Assembly (NCBI GenBank): GCA_023436245.1
Contig: JAEZJZ010000054.1
Location: 1-64,000, forward strand
Source: Bacillota bacterium
GTDB lineage: Bacteria > Bacillota > UBA994 > UBA5500
Reading direction: 5' to 3'
Length of the DNA stretch: 64,000 nt
Shown: piece after piece, positions 1 to 11,516 of the stretch
Numbering within the stretch: the stretch's first letter is position 1
Layout: each line of letters starts with the position of its first letter
Position numbers and translations under genes: made by a program
Notes under the pieces: model-generated
The model's database searches: none
Seen by the model: only the letters and a program-made list of their open reading frames with translations
What the model was told of the DNA's origin: nothing

Positions 1-51
1 TTTCGGGGCGGCGGGGCTTCCGGCGCCGCTACAGGAAAACACACTGCCGAC

Positions 52-714
52 TTACGACCCGCGCACGCGCAGGCGATCCACCACGCGACGCACTCCGGGA
101 ACCCGGGCCGCCGCCTGCAACGCTTCATTGCGTGCCACTTCATCCTTCACCCAGCCCATCAACACGGCAACACCGTGATGCGTCTCGGTGTGAATATCCA
201 TGGCATCAACTTCCCGTTGCACAAAGGCTACTTCGATCGCATTGGTCAAACTGGCGTCGTCAACCGTTTCCGCGATCTGCAGTCCGCGATCATCCACCGA
301 CTTCACGCCCATCACTCTAGATGTGGCTGCGGTGATGCCATGCTTGACTGCCAGGCTGTTCGTTTTTCCCTGCAGGAAGACCTCCCCCTGATTGACCTCT
401 ATGCCCACTACCGGCAGATGGTTCTGCCTCAGCCCCTCCTCAATCGAGGATTTGATCTCCTTGTCAGCAATGGTGCCATCCGTGGCGACAGTCAAATCAT
501 TCTCTAGCTCCTCCACGCCGGGGACAGACCGCACCGCTTCATCGGCGGCCAGCTTGTCGGCATAAACGTCAACAACTCCGGAGAGCACCACCTTGCCGCC
601 CTGGATGATCAGGTGAATATCAGCTGCTTCTGTTTCCAGCTTGCTTTGCAGAGCATTCAACACGTCTCGCCAGAGATGTGTGTCCCTTTCAGACAATTGG
701 ATAACCCCCTCCAT
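52..714 (-). CDS. BON-domain protein (three BON repeats)
   Basis: The product is a soluble protein of about 220 aa built almost entirely of three BON domains (roughly residues 25-85, 90-160 and 165-220 from the ATG). Each has the alternating pattern of a D-I-H or G-I-E strand, a G-x-V-x-L-x-G turn and a V-x-G-V-x-x-V end. BON domains are thought to bind membranes or phospholipids, or to oligomerise. No signal peptide or membrane helix is visible, so a cytoplasmic location is inferred. A TTG codon at 741 lies in frame but has no ribosome site in front of it; the ATG at 714 follows a weak CAGAG and is preferred. The gene ends next to the left edge. Exact role unknown; the domain call is firm. 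Confidence 0.75.
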   Translation of the reverse strand: MEGVIQLSERDTHLWRDVLNALQSKLETEAADIHLIIQGGKVVLSGVVDVYADKLAADEAVRSVPGVEELENDLTVATDGTIADKEIKSSIEEGLRQNHLPVVGIEVNQGEVFLQGKTNSLAVKHGITAATSRVMGVKSVDDRGLQIAETVDDASLTNAIEVAFVQREVDAMDIHTETHHGVAVLMGWVKDEVARNEALQAAARVPGVRRVVDRLRVRGS

Positions 715-807
715 CAACTCTGATGCAGATAGTCTACCCAATTACTGGGGGTTGATGCGGCACTCCCTCTGCTTGAGCAGGAAGGGGTCACGCGCTCAGG
801 TCAGCAA

Positions 808-833
808 AGCGGGCGCCGTGCGCGGCGCCCGCT
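808..833 (-). terminator. Strong hairpin downstream of uvrA
   Basis: A 10-bp GC-only stem (AGCGGGCGCC paired with GGCGCCCGCT, 6-nt loop) lies between the end of uvrA and the start of the BON gene. It lacks a T-run on the minus strand, so it is a weak candidate terminator or a REP-like palindrome. The rest of 742-896 shows nothing else. Confidence 0.4.
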
Positions 834-896
834 AGTGCAGAGAAGCCAGAATGCACAGGAGATCGGCTGCACCACGAACAGCCCCAACCCGCAAAC

Positions 897-3713
<2,817 letters not shown>

Positions 3714-3831
3714 TCTCTGCGTCCCCTCCTGCCCTCGTCAACTAAACATGCTGTTTACGTACATACATTCGCTATTCTACCACTAGCTGCCTCCGACAGC
3801 AACAGCAGAATGTGGGACAGCGGGACGGCAA

Positions 3832-3885
3832 TGGGACAGGGGGACGGATCCAGCGCCGGAGCGCTGGGTCCGTCCCCCTGTCCCA
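3832..3885 (-). terminator. Long near-perfect hairpin after tetR
   Basis: Two 25-bp arms (plus-strand left arm begins TGGGACAGGGGGACGG) with one mismatch enclose a 4-nt loop, directly after the TGA of the TetR gene. The stem can end the ABC-tetR transcript. The GGGGGACGG-type arms resemble a common Firmicutes intergenic palindrome, and a related GGAACGGGGGGA stem sits at 28515-28541. The rest of 3714-3889 holds only the uvrA ribosome site and another GGGACAG run. Confidence 0.55.
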
Positions 3886-3889
3886 GAGG

Positions 3890-4543
3890 TCAATCCGGTT
3901 GCTTGGCCAGGCCAAACTGCAGCATGCTCATCAAGCGATCGACCTGTTGCAGCATCTCATCGTCGGTCATGTCCAGCCAGATCAGGTGGTCGAAGTTGTA
4001 AAGCACCATCTCGACCACGCCTTCCACAAACTTCTGAGGAAACATTTCCTTGAACTGCCCGGCGTTACAGGCGGCTTGCACGAGAGCACTGATGCTGTCG
4101 CGACCGCGATCGGGGAATGCCTGCTTCACCTGCTGCCGCACTTGCTCCGATTCTGCCATGAACCGCCTGCTCATTGCCCACAGGCGCGGCTCACGCACCG
4201 CGAATTCCATTCCTGCCCGGGCCAGTATGCCAATCTGGGCGAAGAAGTCGCTGGGGAAGTCGGCTTGAGTGGCTCGCTTGGCGAAGTAAGCCAGCTTATC
4301 CTTGGTAATCTGATCGATGATACAAAGGTAGAGGTCCATCTTGTCCTTGAAGCGATAGTAGAAACGCCCCTTGTTCATCCCAGCGGCCTTGATGATATCG
4401 TTCAAAGATGCCTGGTCAAATGACTTTCGGGAAAACTCATCCAGTGCCGCACTATAAAGCTCGGGCATCTGCGTCAAAGGGTTATCTGCTGGTGCTTTCG
4501 CCGGGCGTACAAAGCCCGTTTCCAGTTCATCATCCTGCTGCAC
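3890..4543 (-). CDS. TetR-family transcriptional repressor
   Basis: A 217-aa TetR-type regulator. The N-terminal helix-turn-helix spans roughly residues 28-75, with the typical run S-L-N-D-I-I-K-A-A-G-M-N-K-G-R-F-Y-Y-R-F followed by K-x-D-L. The remaining helices form the ligand and dimer domain, which does not reveal the ligand. It is the last gene of the ABC-exporter operon. Its GTG start overlaps the stop of the 46-aa upstream gene (TAGTG) and has a GGAGGAGG ribosome site inside that gene, so the two are translationally coupled. The tandem palindromic operator in front of the ATPase gene is its probable target, giving autoregulation and drug- or ligand-inducible export. Family firm; ligand unknown. 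Confidence 0.92.
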   Translation of the reverse strand: MQQDDELETGFVRPAKAPADNPLTQMPELYSAALDEFSRKSFDQASLNDIIKAAGMNKGRFYYRFKDKMDLYLCIIDQITKDKLAYFAKRATQADFPSDFFAQIGILARAGMEFAVREPRLWAMSRRFMAESEQVRQQVKQAFPDRGRDSISALVQAACNAGQFKEMFPQKFVEGVVEMVLYNFDHLIWLDMTDDEMLQQVDRLMSMLQFGLAKQPD

Positions 4544-4683
4544 TACACATCCTCCTCCAGACCGCGCTCCCTGGCCTCCTGACGCTGCTTCATAGCCTTA
4601 AGGTAGTTCCCCGCCAATTTTACCTTGAGGATACCAAACATCACAACCCCGATTGCGATCAGCACCCAATAATGCCATTCCAT
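4543..4683 (-). CDS. Small single-helix membrane protein, 46 aa
   Basis: This short gene lies between the last ABC permease and tetR. The 46-aa product begins MEWHYWVLIAIGVVMFGI, one hydrophobic membrane span, followed by a charged tail rich in K, R and E. It has an excellent ribosome site (AGGAGGTGA, 7 nt before the ATG), a 12-nt gap from the upstream permease and a TAGTG overlap with tetR, so translation is very likely. It could be a small subunit or stabiliser of the exporter, or a membrane tether; this is inference from position only. I do not recognise a named family. Confidence 0.7.
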   Translation of the reverse strand: MEWHYWVLIAIGVVMFGILKVKLAGNYLKAMKQRQEARERGLEEDV

Positions 4684-4695
4684 TTAGTTCACCTC

Positions 4696-5676
4696 CTATC
4701 TCAACCCAAATCGACGCTTAATGGGACGACGCAAGAGCAGCAGCCAGATGAATCCGGTGACCGCCAACAGGGCGCAGGCAACGAGGTCATACTCCCCCGC
4801 CCAAGCGCCTCGAAAAGCCCGCAACTGCCAGTAGTTGGGCATCCAGTAATAGAGCCACTGCAGCTTGACTGACACGAAGATGCTCGACAGAGGAACAGCC
4901 AGCGCAACCGGCATCAATAGCTTCAGCGACGCGATGGCCGTAATTTGGTTCCTTGCTGTGTAGCCGAAGATCACTGCCATCAGCCCAGCCAAGCTCACAG
5001 AGGAAGCCGCAGCCACCAGCAATTGGGGCAGCAGATCCGCCTTACCAATCACCAGCGCCGTCACGGCCGTATTGATCAGGGCCAGGACTAGGGCCAGCAA
5101 GGTGCGGGCAATCACGTACTTGCCGAAGGTCAGGGGCGCAACCCCCAAGGCTTGTAGCGCCTTGCTCTCTCGCTCTGCCACAATGTTGAACCCGGATACG
5201 GCCCCGCCGATGAAGACAGCCAGCAGGAGCAGTGAAGACACGGCTAATTCTGCTGTGCGCCCTCCGCTCGAGGTCACAGCGAGTGTCTTGTGGGCAGGGA
5301 GGTCTCCGGCCACCGCCCTCTGCAACAGATTGCCGGCGAGCAAAGCGAATCCCCGAGGCTCGTTTCCTTCTACGATCAACGTGGGTTGACCTGATTGCCA
5401 GGCGACTCCGGCCACACTGTCCACCCGCTCCACGCGGTGTACGACTGCCGTCTGGTCGGCAACCGTCTCCACGTTGGCCAGCCGCTGCAACTGCGTCTGC
5501 AGTGCGGTCGGCGCTTCCGCCGGCAGTACGAAGGTAATGGTTCCACCACTCACTCCGCCCAGAACGGCCAGGTAGACAAAAGCCAATAATGCAGGCGCTA
5601 TCGCCATGTAGAGAGCGATTTTATTGCGGCCGATCAGAATCAGGTCCGTCTTGATAATGGACAAAACTGCACGCAC
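4696..5676 (-). CDS. ABC-2 type transporter permease (second permease)
   Basis: A 326-aa membrane protein with the ABC-2 exporter layout: an N-terminal helix (residues about 18-40), a large extracellular domain to about 165, then about five helices ending near 318. It is paralogous in layout to the permease just upstream, and with the ATPase of the same operon should make a heterodimeric exporter. The GTG start at 5676 is preceded by AGGAGGTGA at ideal spacing, 16 nt after the stop of the upstream permease. The substrate cannot be read from sequence; with a TetR repressor in the operon, a drug, lipid or antimicrobial peptide is likely. Confidence 0.88.
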   Translation of the reverse strand: MRAVLSIIKTDLILIGRNKIALYMAIAPALLAFVYLAVLGGVSGGTITFVLPAEAPTALQTQLQRLANVETVADQTAVVHRVERVDSVAGVAWQSGQPTLIVEGNEPRGFALLAGNLLQRAVAGDLPAHKTLAVTSSGGRTAELAVSSLLLLAVFIGGAVSGFNIVAERESKALQALGVAPLTFGKYVIARTLLALVLALINTAVTALVIGKADLLPQLLVAAASSVSLAGLMAVIFGYTARNQITAIASLKLLMPVALAVPLSSIFVSVKLQWLYYWMPNYWQLRAFRGAWAGEYDLVACALLAVTGFIWLLLLRRPIKRRFGLR

Positions 5677-5692
5677 GATCTTTCACCTCCTT

Positions 5693-6661
5693 CTATTCTG
5701 CTGACAGCAGCTTTCTCTTCACCAGCAACATGCAGAGACCAAAGGCTGCCAGCGTCTCAACCCCCAGCGTGGCAAATGTTCCGCTTAGCGCCTTGCCGGT
5801 CGGGAAAAGGATCTCCTCGTAGGCGAACAGGCCACCGTAGGATGGAATCAACTGCATCCAGGCGGGGGCGAACGACGGCACCGCAAAGCTGACCATCGGC
5901 AGCATGTTCAGGGCCAGAATCAGCGTGGCCAAGAAGAACCAACCCGAGATGTCCTGGAAGAAGACTGCCAAGCATAATCCCAGCAGGGTATACAGTAGGC
6001 AGCCGAGCAAAGTCAGCAGGAGAAACTGTCCCCAATTGAAAGCAAAGCCGACGGTGGTGACCACCATCAGGGAAGCGTATGCCGTTCCCACCAGAGCGAA
6101 CAGCAGGGACTTGCTGAGCACGTAGGCCAGGGTTCCTCCCGGCGCCACCCGGTAAGCCCTGAGCGTGCCCTCCTGTTTCTCACCGAGCAGCAGGATGGCA
6201 GCCATCAGGAAACCGAGGATCACTGCCTCAAAGCTGACGAACATCGGGACCAAGCGCAGGTTCTGCGCAGCCGTCCGCTCTGATTGGCGCAGTGTCTGTA
6301 CATTGATCGGCGCCTGGCCCTCCGGTAGCGGGGTCAATTGGGAGATGAGCGCTGCCACGGCCTGGTCGCTCAGGCCGCTGTGCACCACAGTCAGCTCACC
6401 GCCGGTGTTGATTAGGCCCACCGCCTCGCTGCTTTCAACCAACTCGCGTACGGCCTGCGGGCTTTCCGCCAACTGCACGCCTGGCAGAGATAGCTGCATG
6501 CCGTAGACTACCAGATTGCGGTTATCCAGATCGGCCTCCGCTGGAACCAACCAGTTGACAGTGATCACAATCAGCACCAAACTGACGGAAATGACCCAGA
6601 AGATGGCATTGCGCAACAGGAGCTTCAAGTCCTGGCTCAGTAGATTGCAGACTTGCCTCAT
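5693..6661 (-). CDS. ABC-2 type transporter permease (first permease)
   Basis: A 322-aa ABC-2 family permease. One helix lies at about residues 18-38, followed by an extracellular domain (about 40-140) and a block of five to six hydrophobic helices to the C-terminus. Its ATG overlaps the ATPase stop in an ATGA, so the two are co-translated. It probably pairs with the second permease downstream as the two membrane halves of one exporter. The two permeases are only distantly similar, which argues for an old duplication rather than a recent one. Confidence 0.88.
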   Translation of the reverse strand: MRQVCNLLSQDLKLLLRNAIFWVISVSLVLIVITVNWLVPAEADLDNRNLVVYGMQLSLPGVQLAESPQAVRELVESSEAVGLINTGGELTVVHSGLSDQAVAALISQLTPLPEGQAPINVQTLRQSERTAAQNLRLVPMFVSFEAVILGFLMAAILLLGEKQEGTLRAYRVAPGGTLAYVLSKSLLFALVGTAYASLMVVTTVGFAFNWGQFLLLTLLGCLLYTLLGLCLAVFFQDISGWFFLATLILALNMLPMVSFAVPSFAPAWMQLIPSYGGLFAYEEILFPTGKALSGTFATLGVETLAAFGLCMLLVKRKLLSAE

Positions 6662-7512
6662 TGCGTCAGCCCCCTGCCGGTCACGCGGATGAAGATGTCC
6701 TCCAAAGTAGCTTCCTGTGAGTGCATAGTGAGCGGCTGCACAGAGAGCACGAAGCGAGCCATCTCTGCTTTACCGACCGCATCCAACTCGAAGCTGCGGC
6801 TGGCTGTCGCCCCGTCCTGCAGATAGGTCATGGTCACCGCCTGCCGGCCATACTGCAGCTTCAACTTGCCGGGCGTATCCATGGCGGCGATGCGCCCGCC
6901 CTCCAGAAAAGCCACCCGGTCACAGAGTGTGTCCGCCAGAAGCATGTTGTGGGTGGTCAGGAAGATCGTCGCCCCGCGCTGCTTCTGCTCCAGAATCAGC
7001 TCGCGCACCCCGGCTGCGGTGGTGGGGTCGAGTCCACTGGTCGGCTCATCCAGGAAGAGGATCTGCGGCTGATTGATCAACGCGCGGGCTAAGTTCAGCC
7101 GCTGACGCATTCCCTTGGAATACTGACCAGCCTTGCGATGGACAGCGTCGCCCAGCCCAACGCGAGTCAGCAGCCTGATCGGATCCACTGTGGGCACGGA
7201 GAACAGGCCGGCATAGTGGCGCAGATTCTCCAGCCCAGTGAGGCTGAGATAGACGTTGGGTTGTTCGAAGGAAACGCCAACGCGATTGAAAAAATCTGGG
7301 CTCAGCTGACGCACTGATAGCCCGTCATAAGCGACGACCCCGCGCTGTAACGGCAGCAAGCCAGTCATGATGTTCTGCACAGTGCTCTTCCCGGCGCCGC
7401 TCGGCCCTAAGAAGCCGAAGATTTCCCCCCGCTCGATCGAAAAGGAAACATCGGTCACTGCATAGTTGCCTTTGCCGCTATAATCGTGGAATAGCTGCTC
7501 AACCTTAATCAT
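6658..7512 (-). CDS. ABC exporter ATP-binding protein
   Basis: A 284-aa ATPase of the CcmA/DRA-type (ABC-2) exporter class. Walker A GPSGAGKST lies near residue 38; YSKGMRQRLNLAR is the signature and ILFLDEPTSGLDP the Walker B, followed by a TTH switch histidine. The C-terminal ~70 residues are the extra domain seen in this class. It is the first gene of the five-gene operon (ATPase, permease, permease, 46-aa protein, TetR). The ATG at 7512 has a GGGGAGG ribosome site. The region just upstream holds a promoter and a double TetR operator. Confidence 0.93.
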   Translation of the reverse strand: MIKVEQLFHDYSGKGNYAVTDVSFSIERGEIFGFLGPSGAGKSTVQNIMTGLLPLQRGVVAYDGLSVRQLSPDFFNRVGVSFEQPNVYLSLTGLENLRHYAGLFSVPTVDPIRLLTRVGLGDAVHRKAGQYSKGMRQRLNLARALINQPQILFLDEPTSGLDPTTAAGVRELILEQKQRGATIFLTTHNMLLADTLCDRVAFLEGGRIAAMDTPGKLKLQYGRQAVTMTYLQDGATASRSFELDAVGKAEMARFVLSVQPLTMHSQEATLEDIFIRVTGRGLTQ

Positions 7513-7526
7513 GTTCCATCCTCCCC

Positions 7527-7560
7527 ATTAGACCATATGGTCTAGACCGTGTGGTCTAAT
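7527..7560 (-). promoter_or_regulatory. Tandem TetR operator
   Basis: Two 16-bp palindromes overlap by 2 bp: TAGACCATATGGTCTA (7529-7544, perfect) and TAGACCGTGTGGTCTA (7543-7558). Together they make a 34-bp near-palindrome lying between the predicted -10 box and the ATPase ribosome site. Position and symmetry fit binding of two repressor dimers by the operon's own TetR protein. The binding protein is inferred, not shown. Confidence 0.8.
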
Positions 7561-7588
7561 GGTAGCACATGGACTTGCCGAGTGTAAA
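7559..7588 (-). promoter_or_regulatory. Sigma-A-type promoter of the ABC-tetR operon
   Basis: On the minus strand TTTACA (7588-7583) is followed after 18 nt by TACCAT (7564-7559). The operator begins at the 3' edge of the -10 box, so a bound repressor would block the start site. Confidence 0.5.
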
Positions 7589-7595
7589 GTGCAGT

Positions 7596-7636
7596 GAAAA
7601 AGAAATAGCCCGGCTGCTGCGGAAGCAACTGGGCTA
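7596..7636 (-). terminator. Intrinsic terminator of uvrB
   Basis: The outer stem TAGCCC/GGGCTA with an inner TGCT/AGCA pair is followed on the minus strand by ATTTCTTTTT. It lies about 50 nt after the uvrB stop and immediately before the ABC promoter. Confidence 0.75.
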
Positions 7637-7688
7637 AAGGTCAAGTCAGGCGTGCTAGTTCTCTTGGAGAGTGATATCTCCTTGGCAG

Positions 7689-9662
7689 CTACGCCTTCTG
7701 GCGCAAGTCGAAGATGATGTCGCGCAGTTCCGCGGCCCGCTCAAACTGCAGCTGCCGGGCGGCATCCTTCATCTCTTTCTCCAGCTTTGCCAGCAGATCC
7801 TGTCGCTCGCGGCGGCTCATCGTCTGCACCTGATCGCTGGTCAAGCGGTAGCTTTCTCCCTTTTCCGCCACCTTGGTTGCCTCAATCACGTCACGAATGG
7901 CCTTGTGAATGCTCTGCGGCTCTATTCCGTGCACCCGGTTGTGCTCCATCTGCTTGCTGCGGCGGCGATTGGTTTCGTCGATGGCGGCCTGCATCGAACC
8001 GGTGATCCGGTCTGCGTACATGATCACCTGTCCGTTGACATTGCGGGCGGCGCGGCCCGTGGTTTGAATCAGCGAAGAGGTGGAGCGCAGGAAGCCCTCC
8101 TTATCTGCATCAAGGATCGCCACCAGCGACACTTCCGGCAAGTCCAAACCCTCACGCAGCAGGTTGATGCCAACCAATACATGAAAAACGCCCAGGCGCA
8201 GGTCGCGGATGATCTCCATCCGCTCCAAGGTCTCCACGTCGGAGTGCAGATAGCGCACCTTGACGCCCATCTCGCGGAAGTAGTCGGTCAGATCCTCTGC
8301 CATCTTCTTGGTCAGCGTGGTGACCAGCACCCGTTCGTCGCGGGCAACCCGCTGCCGGATTTCGCCGTAGAGGTCGTCGATCTGCCCCTTGATCGGCCGG
8401 ATGATCACTTCCGGATCCAATAGCCCGGTCGGTCGTATGATCTGCTCGACGACCTGTCCGCTCTCAGCCAACTCATATGGCGCCGGGGTGGCCGAGACAT
8501 AGATCACCTGATTCATGCGCTGATAGAACTCCTGAAAGTTCAGCGGTCGATTGTCCATGGCTGAGGGCAGGCGAAAACCGTGCTCCACCAATGTCTCCTT
8601 GCGGGAACGGTCTCCGGCATACATGCCCCGCACCTGCGGAATGGTTACATGTGACTCATCGACCACCAAGAGAAAGTCCTTGGGCAGGTAGTCCAGTAGA
8701 GTGTAAGGCGGCTGCCCCGACACACGCCCATCCAGATGGCGTGAGTAGTTCTCGATGCCGGAACAGAATCCGATCTCCTGCATCATCTCCAGGTCATAGC
8801 GGGTACGCTGCTCCAAGCGCTGCGCTTCCAGCAGCTTCCCTGCTGCTTTTAGCTGCGGCAGACGCTCTGCCAGCTCAGCCGAGATGTTGTTGATCGCCAC
8901 CTGCAGCTTGTCGCCCGAGGTGACGAAGTGGGATGCCGGGAAGATCAGCACATGTTTGCGCTCGCCCAGCAGCTCTCCGGTCAAGGTGTCAATCTCGGTG
9001 ATTCGTTCAATCTCGTCCCCAAAGAACTCGATCCGGATGGCGCGTTCACTCTGTGATGCCGGAAACACCTCCAGGCTATCGCCGCGAACGCGGAAAGTGC
9101 CGCGGGTGAAGTTCAGGTCGTTGCGGCTGTACTGAATGTCCACCAGCGCACGCAGTACCTCGTCCCGATCCTTGACCATGCCTGGGCGCAGGGACACGCA
9201 GAGTTTCATGTACTCATGCGGGTTGCCCAGACCATAGATGCAGGACACGCTGGCGACGATGATCACGTCCTGGCGCTCAAACAGTGACGCCGTGGCCGAA
9301 TGGCGCAGTTTGTCTATCTCATCGTTGATCTGCGCGTCTTTCTCGATAAAGGTGTCAGTGGAGGGGATGTAGGCCTCCGGCTGATAGTAGTCGTAGTAAC
9401 TGACAAAGTACTCCACCGCGCTGTCGGGGAAGAACTCGCGAAACTCACTGCAGAGCTGAGCAGCCAACGTCTTGTTGTGCGCCAGCACCAGAGTCGGCTT
9501 CCGAACTTCTTTGATCACGTTGGCGATGGTAAACGTCTTGCCCGAACCAGTGACCCCCAGCAGCGTCTGCGCCGGCATCCCGTTGCGTAAGCCCTCCACC
9601 AGGCGGGCTATTGCCTCCGGCTGGTCTCCGGTCGGCCGATAGTCTGAAACAAGCCGAAACAT
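7689..9662 (-). CDS. uvrB: UvrABC excinuclease subunit B
   Basis: UvrB is the central helicase-like subunit that verifies DNA damage and recruits UvrC. The 657-aa product has the full set of features: Walker A GVTGSGKTF near residue 40, the beta-hairpin region YYDYYQPEAYIP near 92-103, a DESH Walker B near 338, helicase motifs to about 550, and the C-terminal UVR motif (about 620-655) that contacts UvrC. The ATG at 9662 follows AGGGGGGA. It has its own likely promoter and terminator, so it is transcribed separately from uvrA. Confidence 0.98.
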   Translation of the reverse strand: MFRLVSDYRPTGDQPEAIARLVEGLRNGMPAQTLLGVTGSGKTFTIANVIKEVRKPTLVLAHNKTLAAQLCSEFREFFPDSAVEYFVSYYDYYQPEAYIPSTDTFIEKDAQINDEIDKLRHSATASLFERQDVIIVASVSCIYGLGNPHEYMKLCVSLRPGMVKDRDEVLRALVDIQYSRNDLNFTRGTFRVRGDSLEVFPASQSERAIRIEFFGDEIERITEIDTLTGELLGERKHVLIFPASHFVTSGDKLQVAINNISAELAERLPQLKAAGKLLEAQRLEQRTRYDLEMMQEIGFCSGIENYSRHLDGRVSGQPPYTLLDYLPKDFLLVVDESHVTIPQVRGMYAGDRSRKETLVEHGFRLPSAMDNRPLNFQEFYQRMNQVIYVSATPAPYELAESGQVVEQIIRPTGLLDPEVIIRPIKGQIDDLYGEIRQRVARDERVLVTTLTKKMAEDLTDYFREMGVKVRYLHSDVETLERMEIIRDLRLGVFHVLVGINLLREGLDLPEVSLVAILDADKEGFLRSTSSLIQTTGRAARNVNGQVIMYADRITGSMQAAIDETNRRRSKQMEHNRVHGIEPQSIHKAIRDVIEATKVAEKGESYRLTSDQVQTMSRRERQDLLAKLEKEMKDAARQLQFERAAELRDIIFDLRQKA

Positions 9663-9818
9663 CGTCGCTTCCCCCCTGACTAATGCTCTGTCCAGCGATA
9701 ATCAACCTAGCACATCTCTTGATCGGTGAACCCAGTCTCAGCCCTACAGGTTCGGGTGTCACAAGCCTTGCGTTGTGGAGCCTGCAACTCGACTCCCCCT
9801 AATTCTGACTGAGCCCAT

Positions 9819-9824
9819 ATTATA
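9819..9824 (-). promoter_or_regulatory. Extended -10 promoter candidate for uvrB
   Basis: The minus strand reads TGTTATAAT, an extended -10 element with a perfect TATAAT hexamer. No convincing -35 box is present. It sits just below the terminator of the upstream gene and about 155 nt before the uvrB ATG. The rest of 9663-9886 shows nothing else. Confidence 0.45.
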
Positions 9825-9837
9825 ACACGTGTACACC

Positions 9838-9880
9838 GAAAGAAAAGAGCAAGAAGCGAAAATACATTCGCCTCTTGCCC
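9838..9880 (-). terminator. Terminator of the minJ-like gene
   Basis: The minus-strand stem GCAAGAGGCG/CGCTTCTTGC with a 10-nt loop is followed by TCTTTTCTTT, directly after the stop of the PDZ gene. Confidence 0.8.
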
Positions 9881-9886
9881 CTGCAA

Positions 9887-11158
9887 CTACCTGTTCTGCT
9901 TCATCAGCCGCCAAGCCCAGAGCAGCGGACTGCGAAAACGCGTTTCCACATAGTTCTCCACGTCTGCATCCGGCACCAGCAGCAGCCCGGGATCGGCGTA
10001 GTGACGGGCAGACAGGGTAACCGTAAAAGGCTTGCCCTTGGCCCTGACCACCGCCAGCCGCAGACTCGCGCCCAGTTGCGCTGCCTGCTCGGCGTTCGAG
10101 ACCAGGTCCAATTGCTCCCGCCAAGCCAAACCGCCGGTGAGCGGAGCATCATTCACAGCCAGAATCACGTCACGCGGACGCAGCCCAGCCCGTTCAGCCC
10201 AGCCCCCGGGCAGAACCTCCATGATCATCACCCCGGGGCCCTTGTGCTCCCACAGCGGAGCACCGGTCTGTTCTTGGCGATTGCCGATCACAATCAACAA
10301 CTCGTGCCCGAGCGGTGAGAAGATGGCAGCCAACCAGAGCAAGCTGGCGTGGCGGCTCCCCAACCAGGCCAAGCCCAGCAGCGTCAGGCTGAACAGCATC
10401 AGCCTGGCAGCCGAATGGCGCACCTTGCGTCGGGGTGATGTCGTTACCGCCAAATCTCCATAACCCAGGGCAGCCAGCAACGGCACCATGTAGAGAGTGA
10501 AGTCACCCGAGAGAGGCGCACCAATCGGTTTGATCAGTGGCCACCAGGCAGGCATGGCAATGCCTGCCCCGTCCCCTGGGAGAACCTGCGGAATGACCAT
10601 CAAAGCCAGCAGGGGAAGCGGCCAGAACAGCTGCAGGCTGTATCCGCCCACCACCCGGCCATCGTCCCGACGCACATACAGCGGAGAAGCCCCTAGGTGA
10701 CCGGATAGCAACATCAACACGCTCTCCACCATGTGCAGCACTGCCACCAGCCCTAGCAGCGAGGCAACATCGATCGCGGGCCAGCCGAACAGCAGATAGC
10801 CGAGGGAGAGGAGGCCTCCTGAATAGGCGAAGCAGATCAACCGCATGTCCACCAGCGCCAGCAGCAAAGAGCAGAGCATCACATTGCTGATCCATTGGGA
10901 CGAAATCGCAATGCCAATACCAGTCAAGAGCATGCTGCCAACCATGCCGCCAACGACTCCAAAGATCACCGAAAAGAGCAAGCGTTTGGGGAGCGCGTGC
11001 CGAGGCCGACCGAACAGGGCCACTTCAATGCGCTGCACTCGCATGTACTGCCAACTGATCAAGGCACCAACCGCAAGCAGAATCCAGGAGTTGCGGCTGG
11101 TGAAATAGGCCGGCAACGACTGTAGATAGGATTGGACGATCTGTCCAAAAGGCGGCAT
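9887..11158 (-). CDS. minJ: MinJ-like multi-pass membrane PDZ protein
   Basis: A 423-aa protein with about eight to nine membrane helices (residues about 15-300) and one C-terminal PDZ domain (about 310-395, with core GWAERAGLRPRDVI). This is the layout of B. subtilis MinJ (YvjD), the bridge between polar DivIVA and MinD in division-site control. The position near uvrB/uvrA and ftsEX matches MinJ's neighbourhood. An ATG at 11224 is also in frame, but 11158 is chosen because GGGGAGGTG lies 6 nt before it. An S41 peptidase gene, often found next to this one, is absent here. Orthology is inferred from layout and context; other PDZ membrane proteins remain possible. Confidence 0.7.
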   Translation of the reverse strand: MPPFGQIVQSYLQSLPAYFTSRNSWILLAVGALISWQYMRVQRIEVALFGRPRHALPKRLLFSVIFGVVGGMVGSMLLTGIGIAISSQWISNVMLCSLLLALVDMRLICFAYSGGLLSLGYLLFGWPAIDVASLLGLVAVLHMVESVLMLLSGHLGASPLYVRRDDGRVVGGYSLQLFWPLPLLALMVIPQVLPGDGAGIAMPAWWPLIKPIGAPLSGDFTLYMVPLLAALGYGDLAVTTSPRRKVRHSAARLMLFSLTLLGLAWLGSRHASLLWLAAIFSPLGHELLIVIGNRQEQTGAPLWEHKGPGVMIMEVLPGGWAERAGLRPRDVILAVNDAPLTGGLAWREQLDLVSNAEQAAQLGASLRLAVVRAKGKPFTVTLSARHYADPGLLLVPDADVENYVETRFRSPLLWAWRLMKQNR

Positions 11159-11330
11159 CCCGAACACCTCCCCGAGAGCTCTGACTGGTGCTCCGTCCAG
11201 CTCAAGACTATCACGTGACATCAAGGGTCAGCGGATAACATGACGTTACACTCTATAGTTTGAGACTTGACGCCATACTAAAATTATACACAAGTGGTGC
11301 ATAGGATACCAAGCAGCACTGCGTGCTGGG

Positions 11331-11515
11331 CTGTTCAATTTGTCCCGAGTAGAGGCTCGGCATGCCTAGCCGAGGCCAAGAGCGGTTGCGGCAAACCGTA
11401 TGCAGCGGGTCGCATGCATGCGACCCCTACGGGCATGCGCATAGTCCTGTAGGGGCGCCATGCATGGCGCCCGCAGCCTCCGAGTTCTCGCGTCGGCGCC
11501 GATACACCTAGCGAA
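11331..11515. repeat. Double-palindrome intergenic element, copy A
   Basis: A composite repeat of about 180 bp. It carries GGGTCGCATGCATGCGACCC and GGGCGCCATGCATGGCGCCC, two perfect 20-bp palindromes with a shared ATGCAT core. They are separated by about 26 bp bounded by CTACGGG and CCTGTAG. The same order and flanks, starting with GTTCAATTTGTCC, recur at 38845-39030. Short open frames across it are artefacts of its symmetry. Confidence 0.85.
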
Positions 11516-11516
11516 G

